Shown here in pieces: positions 34,546 through 43,226 of a stretch of 64,000 bases of DNA. The number at the start of each line of letters is the position of its first letter. The stretch's first letter is position 1. Under the pieces are notes generated by a model that was not told the DNA's origin, did not search any database, and worked only from the letters and a program-made list of their open reading frames with translations. The translations under genes were made by a program, and so were the position numbers. This stretch comes from JANQOH01 sp965201155 (GTDB lineage Bacteria; Pseudomonadota; Alphaproteobacteria; UBA7887), in the NCBI GenBank assembly GCA_965201155.1, contig OZ241752.1, positions 2,728,001 through 2,792,000 of the forward strand. The letters are read 5' to 3'.

Positions 34546-35765
34546 CAGGGGAATCGCTTTTGAAATTTTGCGTTTTTTTGTTTGTATTTTTGATTCATAT
34601 TCTGTTTTCGATGCCCGGCACGGAGACAGACTATGGAAGAATTTGCTCATATATTTGAATCTGTTACTGACCCGCGGCGGTCCAACGCCACACGCCACAA
34701 CTTTCACGAAATGCTCATGATCGGCCTGCTATGCGTGCTCTCGGGCGGTGAGGGATGCGCCGACATGGCACGCTTCGGACGCGCCAAGAAGCCGTTTTTG
34801 CGCCAGTTCATGACGCTTTCCCATGGCATACCAAGCCACGACGCCTTCTCCGACCTCTTCAACGCACTCGATCCTCAAGGCCTGACAGAGGTATTGCAGG
34901 GCCTTGTCAAGGACTGGGCCGAATGCCTCGACGACACCGTCATTGCCATAGACGGCAAGCAACTGCGGCGCTCATTCGACAATGCCGCCAAGCGTTCGGG
35001 ACTGCATCTCGTGCACGCCTTTGGCGCTCAAAGCCGTCTCGTGCTGGGGCAAGTGGCGGTCGATGGCAAATCCAATGAGATCACGGCATTGCCCAGGCTG
35101 CTCGACATGTTACGCCTCAAGGGCCGGACCGTGACCGCCGATGCGATGCATACACAACGCCGCACCGCAGAGCGTGTAACAGCCGGCGGCGGCGACTATG
35201 TACTGGCGCTGAAACGCAATCAGGACACCCTGCACGGTGATGTCACATTGTTTCTCGACAGCCCGGAAGGTGCGGAAAAGATTCAATCTTATGAGCATGT
35301 CAGCAAGGATCACGGACGCCTTGAGACACGCCTTGCGGAGGTCTCGCACGAGATTGACTGGCTGCAGGAGGCACATGACTGGCCGGGTCTCCAGGCCATC
35401 GGCAAGGTAACGGCAACGCGCGAAAGCAAGGGCAAACAAAATACCGAGGCGCGCTATTATGTGATGAGCGCAAAGCTCTCACCGGAGGCATTTTTGCGCG
35501 CAGTGCGGGCGCACTGGTCGATAGAGAACAGTTTGCATTGGGTTCTGGACGTGTCGATGAATGAGGACCAGCAACGCAACCGCAAGGGACATGGTCCGCA
35601 GAACCTGGCGCTCATGCGGCGCCTGGCGCTCAACATCGCCCGTCATGAACCCACCAAGGATGCCATGCGCGGAAAGCTCAAACGCGCAGCCTGGGACGAC
35701 AATTTCCTCATCGACCTGATCCGCGCTGCTACAAAACACCCCTGATTTCAAAAGCGATTGCCCTG
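34546..35765 (+). mobile_element. Complete ISAs1-family insertion sequence
   Basis: 1220 bp. Terminal inverted repeats of 21 bp at 34546-34566 and 35745-35765 match at 20 positions; both begin CAGGG and share AATCGCTTTTGAAA. A perfect 10-bp direct duplication GGCGCGGCCG flanks it (34536-34545 and 35766-35775), which fixes the ends and shows it moved by transposition. One intact transposase gene fills the element. An AT-rich stretch after the left end offers a possible promoter (TTTTTG 34575-34580, TATTCT 34598-34603). Confidence 0.93.
34633..35745 (+). CDS. ISAs1-family DDE transposase
   Basis: 370-residue transposase. The N-terminal part (FESVTDPRRSNATRHNFHEM) and SHDAFSDLFNALDP are typical of the family. 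The catalytic triad is visible as Asp107 in VIAIDGKQLRRS, Asp170 in TVTADAMHTQ, and Glu298 in HWSIENSLHWVLDV. The gene is intact and its stop codon touches the right inverted repeat, so the element may be active. Codon use looks somewhat less GC-biased than that of neighbours. Confidence 0.95.
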   Translation: MEEFAHIFESVTDPRRSNATRHNFHEMLMIGLLCVLSGGEGCADMARFGRAKKPFLRQFMTLSHGIPSHDAFSDLFNALDPQGLTEVLQGLVKDWAECLDDTVIAIDGKQLRRSFDNAAKRSGLHLVHAFGAQSRLVLGQVAVDGKSNEITALPRLLDMLRLKGRTVTADAMHTQRRTAERVTAGGGDYVLALKRNQDTLHGDVTLFLDSPEGAEKIQSYEHVSKDHGRLETRLAEVSHEIDWLQEAHDWPGLQAIGKVTATRESKGKQNTEARYYVMSAKLSPEAFLRAVRAHWSIENSLHWVLDVSMNEDQQRNRKGHGPQNLALMRRLALNIARHEPTKDAMRGKLKRAAWDDNFLIDLIRAATKHP

Positions 35766-35775
35766 GGCGCGGCCG
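35766..35775 (+). repeat. Right target-site duplication of the insertion sequence
   Basis: GGCGCGGCCG, identical to 34536-34545. The absence of any mismatch suggests a fairly recent insertion. Confidence 0.9.
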
Positions 35776-35898
35776 TTTGATTCCGGCAGTCCGGCGTCAG
35801 CGGCGCCGCAAGGGGGAGCATGGACCGGCTGCCGTGCGGCCGTTATGTAGCGGTCGTCAACTCCGCCGTGCGGCGGGGGTCTTCTCGCGGACCGGCTC

Positions 35899-36801
35899 AT
35901 GGACCTCTGGATTCCGATTTCCATCGGCGCGGCGTTCTTTCAGAATCTGCGCTCCGCCCTGCAAAAGCATCTCAAGGACAGCCTCGGCACGTCGGGGTCC
36001 ACTTTCTCGCGCTTCCTGCTCGCGCTCCCCTTTGCGGCGCTTTATGTGTGGCTCTTGCAGGCGGTGTTCGGGCATCCCATGCCGGTCGCCAACCTTGCCT
36101 TTCTGGTCTACATCGTCATTGGCGGGCTGTCGCAGATCGCTGCGACGGCGCTGTTGATTCACCTGTTTTCACTGCGCAATTTCGCTGTCGGGACCGCCTA
36201 TTCGAAGACCGAACCGGTGCAGACTGCGATCTTCGGCCTGATTGTTCTCGGCGACCGCATCAGCCTCACGGGTGCTGCTGCCATTCTCATCAGCCTGTGC
36301 GGCGTGATCCTCATCTCGATCACTAGGTCGCGCGTCACATGGTTGTCCGTACTGCGGCAACTGACCGACCGCCCGGCGCTGATCGGCATGACCTCGGGGG
36401 CGGGGTTCGGGATTTCCGCCGTCTGCTACCGCGCCGCCGCGCTGTCGCTGGAACAGGAGGGTTTTCTGATGCCTGCGGCCTATACGCTGCTCGCCGTCCT
36501 GCTGTTCCAGTCCCTCGTCATGGCGCTGTATCTGCGCTGGCGGGAACCGGGACGCATCGCTGCCGTGCTTGCCGGTTGGCGCCTGACCGGCCTGGTGGGG
36601 CTCAGCGGCATGATCACCAGCGTCGGGTGGTTCACCGCCATGACGCTGCAAAATGCTGCCTATGTGCGTGCGCTGGGGCAGATTGAATTGGTATTCACCT
36701 TCATCGCCTCCACGCTGTTTTTCGGCGAACGGTCGAGCGTGCGGGAGATCGCCGGCATCGTCCTCATTACCGCCGGCATTCTGCTGCTGCTTCTCGCGTG
36801 A
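35899..36801 (+). CDS. DMT-superfamily permease (EamA)
   Basis: 300-residue inner-membrane protein of about ten helices in two EamA halves. It begins MDLWIPISIGAAFFQNLRSA; a conserved first-half end is YSKTEPVQTAIFGLIVLGD and the second ends FTFIASTLFFGERSSVREI. It probably moves a small metabolite; the substrate is not evident. It begins 124 bases after the insertion sequence, so its native promoter may have been displaced. Not closely similar to the other DMT protein at 6433. Confidence 0.82.
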   Translation: MDLWIPISIGAAFFQNLRSALQKHLKDSLGTSGSTFSRFLLALPFAALYVWLLQAVFGHPMPVANLAFLVYIVIGGLSQIAATALLIHLFSLRNFAVGTAYSKTEPVQTAIFGLIVLGDRISLTGAAAILISLCGVILISITRSRVTWLSVLRQLTDRPALIGMTSGAGFGISAVCYRAAALSLEQEGFLMPAAYTLLAVLLFQSLVMALYLRWREPGRIAAVLAGWRLTGLVGLSGMITSVGWFTAMTLQNAAYVRALGQIELVFTFIASTLFFGERSSVREIAGIVLITAGILLLLLA

Positions 36802-36879
36802 CCCGCCGCTGTGCTTGTGTCGCAAGCCGAACCCAATAGGATGGCCGCCGCATGAACAACCGGACGCGGGGGTGAGAAA

Positions 36880-37806
36880 ATGGCAGAAGGCGGCATGGTG
36901 CACGACAAGGTGGTACTGGTAACGGGCGCCGGACGCGGCATCGGGCGGGGGTTTGCACTCGCCATGGCGCGGGAGGGCGCCAGGGTGGTTGTGAATGATC
37001 TCGGCGGAACCGAGCGCGGCGAAGGAAGCGACCAAATTCCGGCGCTGGAAGTGGTGAAGGAAATCGAGGATTCCGGAGGCCAGGCAATCGCCGATTTCGG
37101 CAGTGTCAGCGACCCCGACGCCGCGGAAGCCATGATCGCCCGCGCGGAGGCTGAATTCGGGCGTATTGACGTCGTCATCAATAATGCCGGCATTCTGCGC
37201 GATGCCATCTTTCACAAGATGACGCATGACGACTGGAATGCGGTCATCGACGTGCATCTGAAAGGGAGCTTCAATGTCAGCCGCGCCGCGGCTACGCGGT
37301 TTCGCGCCCAGGGATCGGGCGCCTTCGTGCACATGACCTCCACTTCGGGACTGGTCGGCAATATCGGGCAGGCAAATTACGCTGCCGCGAAGCTGGGCAT
37401 TGTCGGCCTGTCGAAGTCCATTGCGCTGGATATGGCGCGGTTCGGCGTGCGCTCAAATGTGATCTCGCCCTTTGCCTGGAGCCGCATGATCGGCACCATC
37501 CCCATCACGGGCGCCGACCAGGCTGCACGGGTCGAGCGGCTGCGCCAGATGACGCCGGACAAGATCGCGCCGATTGCTGTCTATCTGGCGAGCCACGCCG
37601 CAGACGAGGCCAAGGTCAGCGGCCAGATATTTGCTGTGCGCAATAATGAGATCTTCCTCATGAACCAATCGCGCCCGGTGCGATCGGTCCAGCGCAGCGA
37701 GGGCTGGACACCGGCGGCGATCGCCGACCATGCGGCGCCGGCGCTGGCGGCTTCCTATTTCCCGCTCGAGGTCAGCGCAGACGTGTTCCACTGGGATCCG
37801 GTATAG
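36880..37806 (+). CDS. Short-chain dehydrogenase, 3-hydroxyacyl-CoA dehydrogenase (MFE-2-like) type
   Basis: 308-residue SDR longer than the classical ~250 residues. Cofactor motif TGAGRGIGRGFALAMAREG, VVNDLGGTERGEG after strand two, VINNAGILRD, catalytic Ser in MTSTSGLVGN and Tyr/Lys in NYAAAKLGI. The DLGG and NNAGILRD segments are those of the dehydrogenase domain of peroxisomal-type multifunctional enzymes acting on 3-hydroxyacyl-CoA. About 50 extra C-terminal residues follow the SDR core. GGGGGTGAG precedes ATG 36880. A role in acyl-CoA or aromatic-ring degradation is inference. Confidence 0.8.
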   Translation: MAEGGMVHDKVVLVTGAGRGIGRGFALAMAREGARVVVNDLGGTERGEGSDQIPALEVVKEIEDSGGQAIADFGSVSDPDAAEAMIARAEAEFGRIDVVINNAGILRDAIFHKMTHDDWNAVIDVHLKGSFNVSRAAATRFRAQGSGAFVHMTSTSGLVGNIGQANYAAAKLGIVGLSKSIALDMARFGVRSNVISPFAWSRMIGTIPITGADQAARVERLRQMTPDKIAPIAVYLASHAADEAKVSGQIFAVRNNEIFLMNQSRPVRSVQRSEGWTPAAIADHAAPALAASYFPLEVSADVFHWDPV

Positions 37807-37851
37807 CGGTTCCTGTTCTCCGCCCCGGCGCCGGCGCATCAGCACGTGAAC

Positions 37852-38781
37852 ATGGCCGGCAGGGGGTGTGTCATCATTGCCGGCCCGACGGCCAGCGGGA
37901 AATCGGCGCTGGCGCTCGGCCTCGCCGAGGCGCTGGCGTGCGACGGGCTGCCGGCAGTCCTCATCAACGCCGATTCGATGCAGGTCTATCGCGAACTTGC
38001 GATACTGACGGCGCGTCCCGTTGCGGCCCATTGCGAGCGCATACCCCATCGTCTCTACGGCGCCCTGCCCGCTGCGGAAGCGTGTTCGGCCGGCCGCTGG
38101 CGCACGCTTGCGCTAGCGGAAATTGCTGCCGCGCATCGGGCGGGGCGCTTGCCCGTGCTGGTAGGCGGCACCGGCCTCTACATCGAAGCCTTGACGCGGG
38201 GTCTCGCGCCTGTGCCTCCCGTGCCGCGTGCTGTCAGGGACCGCGCCGACGCGCGTCTCGCCGCGCTGGGCCCTCGTGCATTTCACGCCGAACTTGCGGT
38301 GAGTGATCCGGCAGCCTGCACACTGAACCCGGCTGACACGCAGCGCGTCAAACGCGCCTGGGCGGTGCTGGAAGCGACGGGCCGCACGCTGCGGGAATGG
38401 CAGGCGGGGGCACATGATCCTTTGCCGGGCCCGCTGCTGCGGATCTTGGTGTGGCCGGAACGGGCTGCCTTGAACAGCGCCTGCGATGCTCGCTTCGCGG
38501 TCATGATGAAAAAGGGTGCGCTGGAAGAAGCCGGCGTGCTGGCGAGGCACGGTCTCGATCCCTCGCTGCCGGCAATGAAGGCTCTGGGCGTGCCGGCATT
38601 GCTTGCCCATATTGCCGGCGTGCTGGACCTCGACGCCGCCATGGCCCGGGCGCAGCGGGCAACCCGCCATTATGCCAAGCGGCAGTGTACATGGTTCCGC
38701 CGCCGCTACCCGGCCGACCTCACTGTCGCACAGCCGCATGTCGCGGCCTGCCGTGACGCCGTGTTGCGGCTCTTCGGCTGA
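37852..38781 (+). CDS. miaA: tRNA dimethylallyltransferase
   Basis: 309-residue enzyme that prenylates A37 of tRNAs reading U-starting codons. The P-loop IAGPTASGKSALALGLA is at the N-terminus, then INADSMQVYRELAILTARP, GGTGLYIEALTRGL and the late tRNA-binding ATRHYAKRQCTWFRRR. ATG 37852 is chosen; GTG two codons earlier (37846) is equally in frame. The gene is free-standing between an SDR and an ABC exporter. Confidence 0.95.
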   Translation: MAGRGCVIIAGPTASGKSALALGLAEALACDGLPAVLINADSMQVYRELAILTARPVAAHCERIPHRLYGALPAAEACSAGRWRTLALAEIAAAHRAGRLPVLVGGTGLYIEALTRGLAPVPPVPRAVRDRADARLAALGPRAFHAELAVSDPAACTLNPADTQRVKRAWAVLEATGRTLREWQAGAHDPLPGPLLRILVWPERAALNSACDARFAVMMKKGALEEAGVLARHGLDPSLPAMKALGVPALLAHIAGVLDLDAAMARAQRATRHYAKRQCTWFRRRYPADLTVAQPHVAACRDAVLRLFG

Positions 38782-38865
38782 TGTGGGCGGCGTACCGGGA
38801 AATGCCACTTCGGGTGATATGTTTCACCACATGAAGTCTCTGCCCGCATGATCGCGAGAAGCTGA

Positions 38866-39618
38866 ATGGCTGGACCCGTCATCCGGGTAAGTGAGCTCAC
38901 CAAGAGATTCGGTTCGATATTGGCGGTGGATTCCGTGAGCTTCACCGTCGAGCCGGGGATTACGACGGCGCTGCTCGGTGGAAACGGCGCCGGCAAAACG
39001 ACTACACTGGGGATGTTGCTGGGACTCGTCGCGCCGACCGCGGGCAGCGTCAATGTTCTTGGCCATGACATGCGCGGGCGCCGGCGCTACCACGCCCTGG
39101 CGCGCATGAACTTCTCGTCCCCTTATGTTGATGTGCCGCACCGTCTGACAGTGCGGCAGAATCTCACAATCTACGGTCATCTTTATGCGCTTGACGATCT
39201 GCGCGGGCGCATTGCCGAACTGGTCCGCGATCTGGACCTTGCGGCCATGCTCGACCGGACGGTCGGCACTTTGTCCGCGGGACAGAAAACTCGCGCCGCG
39301 CTGGCCAAGGCGTTGCTCAACGAGCCGGCGCTGTTGTTGCTTGACGAACCCACCGCATCGCTGGACCCGGAAACAGCCGAGCATGTGCGGAGCTATCTCC
39401 GCAACTGGCAACGGCGAACCAATGCGGCAATTCTCCTTGCCTCCCACAATATGACGGAGGTCGAGCGCCTGTGCGACGATGTGATCATGCTGCGGCGAGG
39501 GCGGGTGGTTGACCGCGGGTCGCCGGTCGACCTGCTGGCGCGCTACGGGCGGCGCGATATGGAGCAGGTGTTTCTCGATATCGCCCGCGGCAATACCGGC
39601 GGGGCTGCAGACCAATGA
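38866..39618 (+). CDS. ABC-2-type exporter, ATP-binding subunit
   Basis: 250-residue ATPase. Walker A is LLGGNGAGKTTTLGM, the signature motif is TLSAGQKTRAALAKALL (LSAGQ instead of LSGGQ), and Walker B is LLLLDEPTASLDPE. The switch His appears in LASHNMTEVERL. The partner permease starts ten bases downstream, so they form one exporter. Such pairs move polysaccharides, lipids, antibiotics or haem-like molecules; the substrate is not inferable here. Confidence 0.9.
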   Translation: MAGPVIRVSELTKRFGSILAVDSVSFTVEPGITTALLGGNGAGKTTTLGMLLGLVAPTAGSVNVLGHDMRGRRRYHALARMNFSSPYVDVPHRLTVRQNLTIYGHLYALDDLRGRIAELVRDLDLAAMLDRTVGTLSAGQKTRAALAKALLNEPALLLLDEPTASLDPETAEHVRSYLRNWQRRTNAAILLASHNMTEVERLCDDVIMLRRGRVVDRGSPVDLLARYGRRDMEQVFLDIARGNTGGAADQ

Positions 39619-39628
39619 GGGCGGGGCG

Positions 39629-40426
39629 ATGAAGGCTGCCCTGCGCCGCATCGGCGCCATGATGTTGCGCCATTTCTATATTCTACGCGGTTCATGGCCG
39701 CGGATCCTCGATCTTTTCTACTGGCCGGCGCTGCAAATGGTGCTGTGGGGTTTCATCACCCTGTTTTTCGCCCAGACCTCCAGCTGGCTGGCGCAGGCGG
39801 CCGGTGTGCTCCTTTCCGCGGCGCTGCTGTGGGACGTCCTGTATCGCGGCCAGATCAGCCTGTTTCTGAGTTTTCTCGAAGAAATCTGGTCGCGTAATCT
39901 CGGCAATCTGCTGGTTACCCCGCTGCGCCCCGCGGAACTTGTCCTGGCGCTGGTGACAGCAAGTCTCCTGCGCACGTTGATCGGCGTGGGGGGCGCGGCT
40001 TTTCTGGCCTTTGCCCTGTTCGATTTCTCGGTCCTCTCGCTGGGTCTGCCGTTGATGGCGTTTTTCTTCAATCTCATTGTGCTTGGCTGGTCGATCGGTC
40101 TTCTTGTCAGCGGCCTTGTCCTGCGCTACGGGCAGGGCGCGGAGGGGATGGGTTGGGCGGTTGTATTCCTGATCCAGCCCGTCAGCGGTGTGTATTACCC
40201 TGTTGCCGTACTGCCGGACTGGCTGCAGGTGATCGCCGGCATATTTCCGTCATCCCACCTGTTCGAGGGAATGCGGGCGGTGCTTATCGAGCAGGTATTC
40301 CGCGTCGACCTTCTTATCAATGCGGCAGCGCTCAATGTTCTGTGGCTTGTTGCGGGGTTTGGCGGATTTCTGTTTGCGGTGCGTCTTGCCCGCGAGCGCG
40401 GACTCATCATGCAACTCGGCGAATGA
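39629..40426 (+). CDS. ABC-2-type exporter, permease subunit
   Basis: 265-residue membrane protein with about six helices and the ABC-2 fold, including LEEIWSRNLGNLLVTPLRPAE early in the protein and the conserved C-terminal region QPVSGVYYPVAVLPDWLQ followed by PSSHLFEGMRAVL, close to that of NodJ/drug-export permeases. ATG 39629 follows GGGCGGGGC. The frame is open leftward inside the ATPase gene, but that part is not permease-like. Ends ten bases before the histidine phosphatase gene. Confidence 0.88.
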   Translation: MKAALRRIGAMMLRHFYILRGSWPRILDLFYWPALQMVLWGFITLFFAQTSSWLAQAAGVLLSAALLWDVLYRGQISLFLSFLEEIWSRNLGNLLVTPLRPAELVLALVTASLLRTLIGVGGAAFLAFALFDFSVLSLGLPLMAFFFNLIVLGWSIGLLVSGLVLRYGQGAEGMGWAVVFLIQPVSGVYYPVAVLPDWLQVIAGIFPSSHLFEGMRAVLIEQVFRVDLLINAAALNVLWLVAGFGGFLFAVRLARERGLIMQLGE

Positions 40427-40436
40427 GGCAGACATC

Positions 40437-41084
40437 ATGGATCGATTTACGCAACGAACCCGCTGGTGGTGGGTGCGGCACGCGCCTGTGACTGCCAATC
40501 AAGGGCGCATGTACGGCGCTTCCGACCCGCCTTGCGAACTTGGCGACAGCGAAAGTTTTGCGGCGCTCGCCGCCCACCTTCCGGCCGGTGCGGTGTGGGT
40601 TACGAGCCATTTGCGCCGGGCACGGGATACGGCGGCCGAGATATTGAAATTCGCGACCGGAGACGCGCCGCCGGCGGCGCACCTTGTGGAGCCGGCATTC
40701 GGGGAGCAGAATTTCGGCGCTTGGCAGGGTACACCATATGGCGAAGTGGACCGGATTGCCGGCAAGCCGCCGCACCGCTTCTGGTTCACGACCCCGGAAC
40801 ACCGGCCGCCCGACGGCGAGTCGTATCTGGATCTTTACGCCCGCGTAACCCTGGCGATAGACCGGCTGACCGCCGAGCATGGGGGCTGCGACATCGTTGC
40901 GGTTGCGCATGGGGGTTCCATTCGCGCCGCGATTGCCCACGCTCTTGGCCTCGATGCGGAGGGGGCGTTTGCGTTCGTGACCGCCAATCTCTCGGTCACC
41001 CGCCTCGACCGGGTGGAGAGCGCGGATCCGGGCGCTGCGTGGCAGGCTCACTACATCAATCGCGCGCCGCGCTGGAATTCATGA
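40437..41084 (+). CDS. Histidine phosphatase family protein
   Basis: 215-residue phosphoglycerate-mutase-like phosphatase. The nucleophile motif is WWVRHAPVTANQG (RHA in place of RHG), the second histidine is in VAVAHGGSIRAAIAHALGL, and the acid donor is in EPAFGEQNFGAWQG. CobC-type alpha-ribazole phosphatases look like this, and a cobD-like gene lies 0.7 kb downstream, but the family also contains sugar-phosphate and general phosphatases. It follows the ABC permease by ten bases and may be co-transcribed. Confidence 0.8.
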   Translation: MDRFTQRTRWWWVRHAPVTANQGRMYGASDPPCELGDSESFAALAAHLPAGAVWVTSHLRRARDTAAEILKFATGDAPPAAHLVEPAFGEQNFGAWQGTPYGEVDRIAGKPPHRFWFTTPEHRPPDGESYLDLYARVTLAIDRLTAEHGGCDIVAVAHGGSIRAAIAHALGLDAEGAFAFVTANLSVTRLDRVESADPGAAWQAHYINRAPRWNS

Positions 41085-41133
41085 CGGACCGCCTTATGTG
41101 ATTCGATGAATCGCAGAACAGGGAGGTTCGCCC

Positions 41134-41979
41134 ATGACCCGCCGCGCACGACAGCGCCTGACCGGCGCACTGGCAGGCATGGCGTTTGCTGCTCTTGCCG
41201 CTACGCCGGGATTGGCCAATCAAGCGCAGAAGCTGATCGAGGACTCGGCCGCCATGCTGCGCGCGTTCACGAGCGACCCCGAACTGTGGCCGCATACGGA
41301 ACGACATTTTCACCGCGCGCGGGCAGTGGTACTCGCCCCTGATGTTCTGGAAGCAGGCTTGTTCTTTGCCGGGGCGGGCGGTCAATGCCTGATGGTTGTG
41401 CGCATGCCGTCCGGCGGTTGGTCGGCACCTTCGTTTTGCACGGTAATGGAAGCAAGCTTTGGCCTGCAGCTCGGGTTTCAGAAATCCGAACTTCTCATGC
41501 TGGTGATGACTGACAGCGCTGTTCGCTCGCTGGTTGGCGGCGCGGTGAAAATCGGCGGCAAGGCCGGACTTGCGGTGGGCCTTGTGGGCCGCAGCATCAA
41601 GGGCGCCACGACTACGTCGCTGGGCAAGGACATTATCGCCGTTTCTCGCAATCAGGGATTTTTCGGCGGTTTTGCGCTTGACGGCGGGTGGATAGAGCCG
41701 GACCGCAACTTCAACCAGGCCTATTACGGACGCGCCGTGACTGCCGCCCACATTTTACTGGAAGCGCGCATCAACAATCTGTCAACACTTCCCTTACGGA
41801 CGGCCCTGTATGATGCCGATCAAGGCGGACGCGCCGAGTATGAGGGCGACGATGAGAACAACCCGGACCTGCAGGCGATGCGCTCCGGCGATGTCGTCGG
41901 GGCCGGCGCGCACTCGTCCGCTGCCGATCCACGGGCGGTCGACCAGTCCGCTAAGGTAGCGTTGCGGGCCTCCGAGTGA
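41134..41979 (+). CDS. SYLF-domain (Ysc84-like) lipid-binding protein, secreted
   Basis: 281 residues. The N-terminus (LTGALAGMAFAALAATPGLAN) is a signal peptide. The SYLF/Ysc84 domain covers roughly residues 60-230: VVLAPDVLEAGLFFAGAGG, FGLQLGFQKSELLMLVMTD, and SRNQGFFGGFALDGGWI. Family members bind acidic phospholipids; bacterial ones are largely uncharacterised envelope proteins. The last about 60 residues are hydrophilic and overlap the 3' end of the opposite-strand cobD-like gene by 186 bases. If the stop is real, this tail is coded on both strands. Confidence 0.8.
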   Translation: MTRRARQRLTGALAGMAFAALAATPGLANQAQKLIEDSAAMLRAFTSDPELWPHTERHFHRARAVVLAPDVLEAGLFFAGAGGQCLMVVRMPSGGWSAPSFCTVMEASFGLQLGFQKSELLMLVMTDSAVRSLVGGAVKIGGKAGLAVGLVGRSIKGATTTSLGKDIIAVSRNQGFFGGFALDGGWIEPDRNFNQAYYGRAVTAAHILLEARINNLSTLPLRTALYDADQGGRAEYEGDDENNPDLQAMRSGDVVGAGAHSSAADPRAVDQSAKVALRASE

Positions 41980-42732
41980 AATCCCCAGGACGGCCGCCAT
42001 GGCGGCGGATGGCCAGACGCCTCCGGGTGCATTTGCCAGCGCGGCGAGACACTGCCGCCGGCGGGGCGCGGCTGCCGCTATCAAGAGGCCGGTGAGACGG
42101 TCCGGCGCCCAGCGCAGAACGCGCCGGAGCTTCCGCGGAACCGCTCCGAACGGGCCGTTCCGATCGACCGCAGCAAGACCGTCAAACAATCGATAGCCGA
42201 CGATCCCCGGCGTGCCGAACAGCGCGGCGTAGAGAACCGGGGCAGTCCAGTTGCGCGCGAGGCTGCGGGCCGCTGCATTGATTGCGGTTCGCGCCATGGC
42301 GGGAGTGTCGAGATAAACCGGATCACGCGTCGACAACTCGGCTAGTGCGGTTTCAGCCGCTGAGCGGTCGCGTTTTGCCAGAGATTGTCCGAGGGCCTTC
42401 AGAGCATCAGCGCCTTCGCGCTGCTCGATCAACCCGGTCATGAGAAACAGCACTGCCAGCCACAGGAGGGGCCACTCACTTGCTGCCGATTGAAGCAATA
42501 CCCCGCCGCCTGTGGCGGCGATAGCAAAAACCGCGGCGCAGAGACCGCCGCGGAAGCGCAGCGCCCCGGCTGGCCGCTCCCGGCGGTTCAGTTTGACGCT
42601 GCACCATTCTGTCGCCCGTGCGGCAGCGACCAGCGGATGCCAGCGCCAGCCGCGGCGGCGCAACGGTGCGCCGATATAGGAGTCGAGCACCACCGCGGCA
42701 AGCAGGACGAGAAGCGTGTCGGGGGTTGTCAC
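41794..42732 (-). CDS. CobD/CbiB-like membrane protein
   Basis: 312 residues with several hydrophobic helices. The N-terminus LLVLLAAVVLDSYIGAPLRR and HPLVAAARATEW correspond to the DxxxGxP and HPV region of CobD, and the C-terminus WIGSGRVRAGPDDIAGAHRL fits the family. CobD attaches aminopropanol (or its phosphate) to adenosylcobyric acid. No other corrin-ring genes are nearby. Several usual motif residues are altered, so an altered substrate or loss of function is possible. Its tail overlaps the SYLF gene on the other strand by 186 bases. Confidence 0.62.
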   Translation of the reverse strand: MTTPDTLLVLLAAVVLDSYIGAPLRRRGWRWHPLVAAARATEWCSVKLNRRERPAGALRFRGGLCAAVFAIAATGGGVLLQSAASEWPLLWLAVLFLMTGLIEQREGADALKALGQSLAKRDRSAAETALAELSTRDPVYLDTPAMARTAINAAARSLARNWTAPVLYAALFGTPGIVGYRLFDGLAAVDRNGPFGAVPRKLRRVLRWAPDRLTGLLIAAAAPRRRQCLAALANAPGGVWPSAAMAAVLGISLGGPQRYLSGLVDRPWIGSGRVRAGPDDIAGAHRLQVRVVLIVALILGASALIGIIQGRP

Positions 42733-43166
42733 TGCTCCGCGGCGAGGGTGTCGACAAGCGCCGGGTGACCGTTTTCGCCGGCATGTGCGGCTGCGTCCTT
42801 GCCTGCGCTGTCACGCAGCGCCGGGTCAGCGCCCGACGCCAGCAAGGCAGACGCAACATGACCATGGCCGGCGATTGCGCCCCACATCAAGGCGGTGCGG
42901 CCGCGGCGGTCACGCACATTGACACCGGCCCCGCGTTCAAGCAGATAATGCAGCATGGATGCATTGCCGTGGAATGCGGACCACATGAGGGCGGTGCGGC
43001 CCACTGCGTCGCGAGCGTCGATATCAGCGCCCGCGGCCAGCGCTTCCTCCACCACCGGCATCAATTGCGCGCGTGCGCCTGTGACAAGGCGCAAGTCGTC
43101 GCGCATACCACCCAATGCCGGCGCTGCCATGCCGACCAGAATGCAAAGGAGGATGACAAGTCGCAT
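42729..43166 (-). CDS. Secreted ankyrin-repeat protein
   Basis: 145 residues. A signal peptide (LVILLCILVGMAAPALGG) is followed by about three ankyrin repeats, seen in DARDAVGRTALMWSAFHGN, VRDRRGRTALMWGAIAGHG and LRDSAGKDAAAHAGENGH. Such small periplasmic ankyrin proteins mediate protein contacts; no specific partner can be named. The stop overlaps the cobD-like start by four bases, implying a shared transcript. Confidence 0.82.
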   Translation of the reverse strand: MRLVILLCILVGMAAPALGGMRDDLRLVTGARAQLMPVVEEALAAGADIDARDAVGRTALMWSAFHGNASMLHYLLERGAGVNVRDRRGRTALMWGAIAGHGHVASALLASGADPALRDSAGKDAAAHAGENGHPALVDTLAAEQ

Positions 43167-43226
43167 GAATTTTCCATCTCCGGCGGTTGAACTCCAAGCC
43201 GCAACTATAGCCGGGATCGGCGCGGC

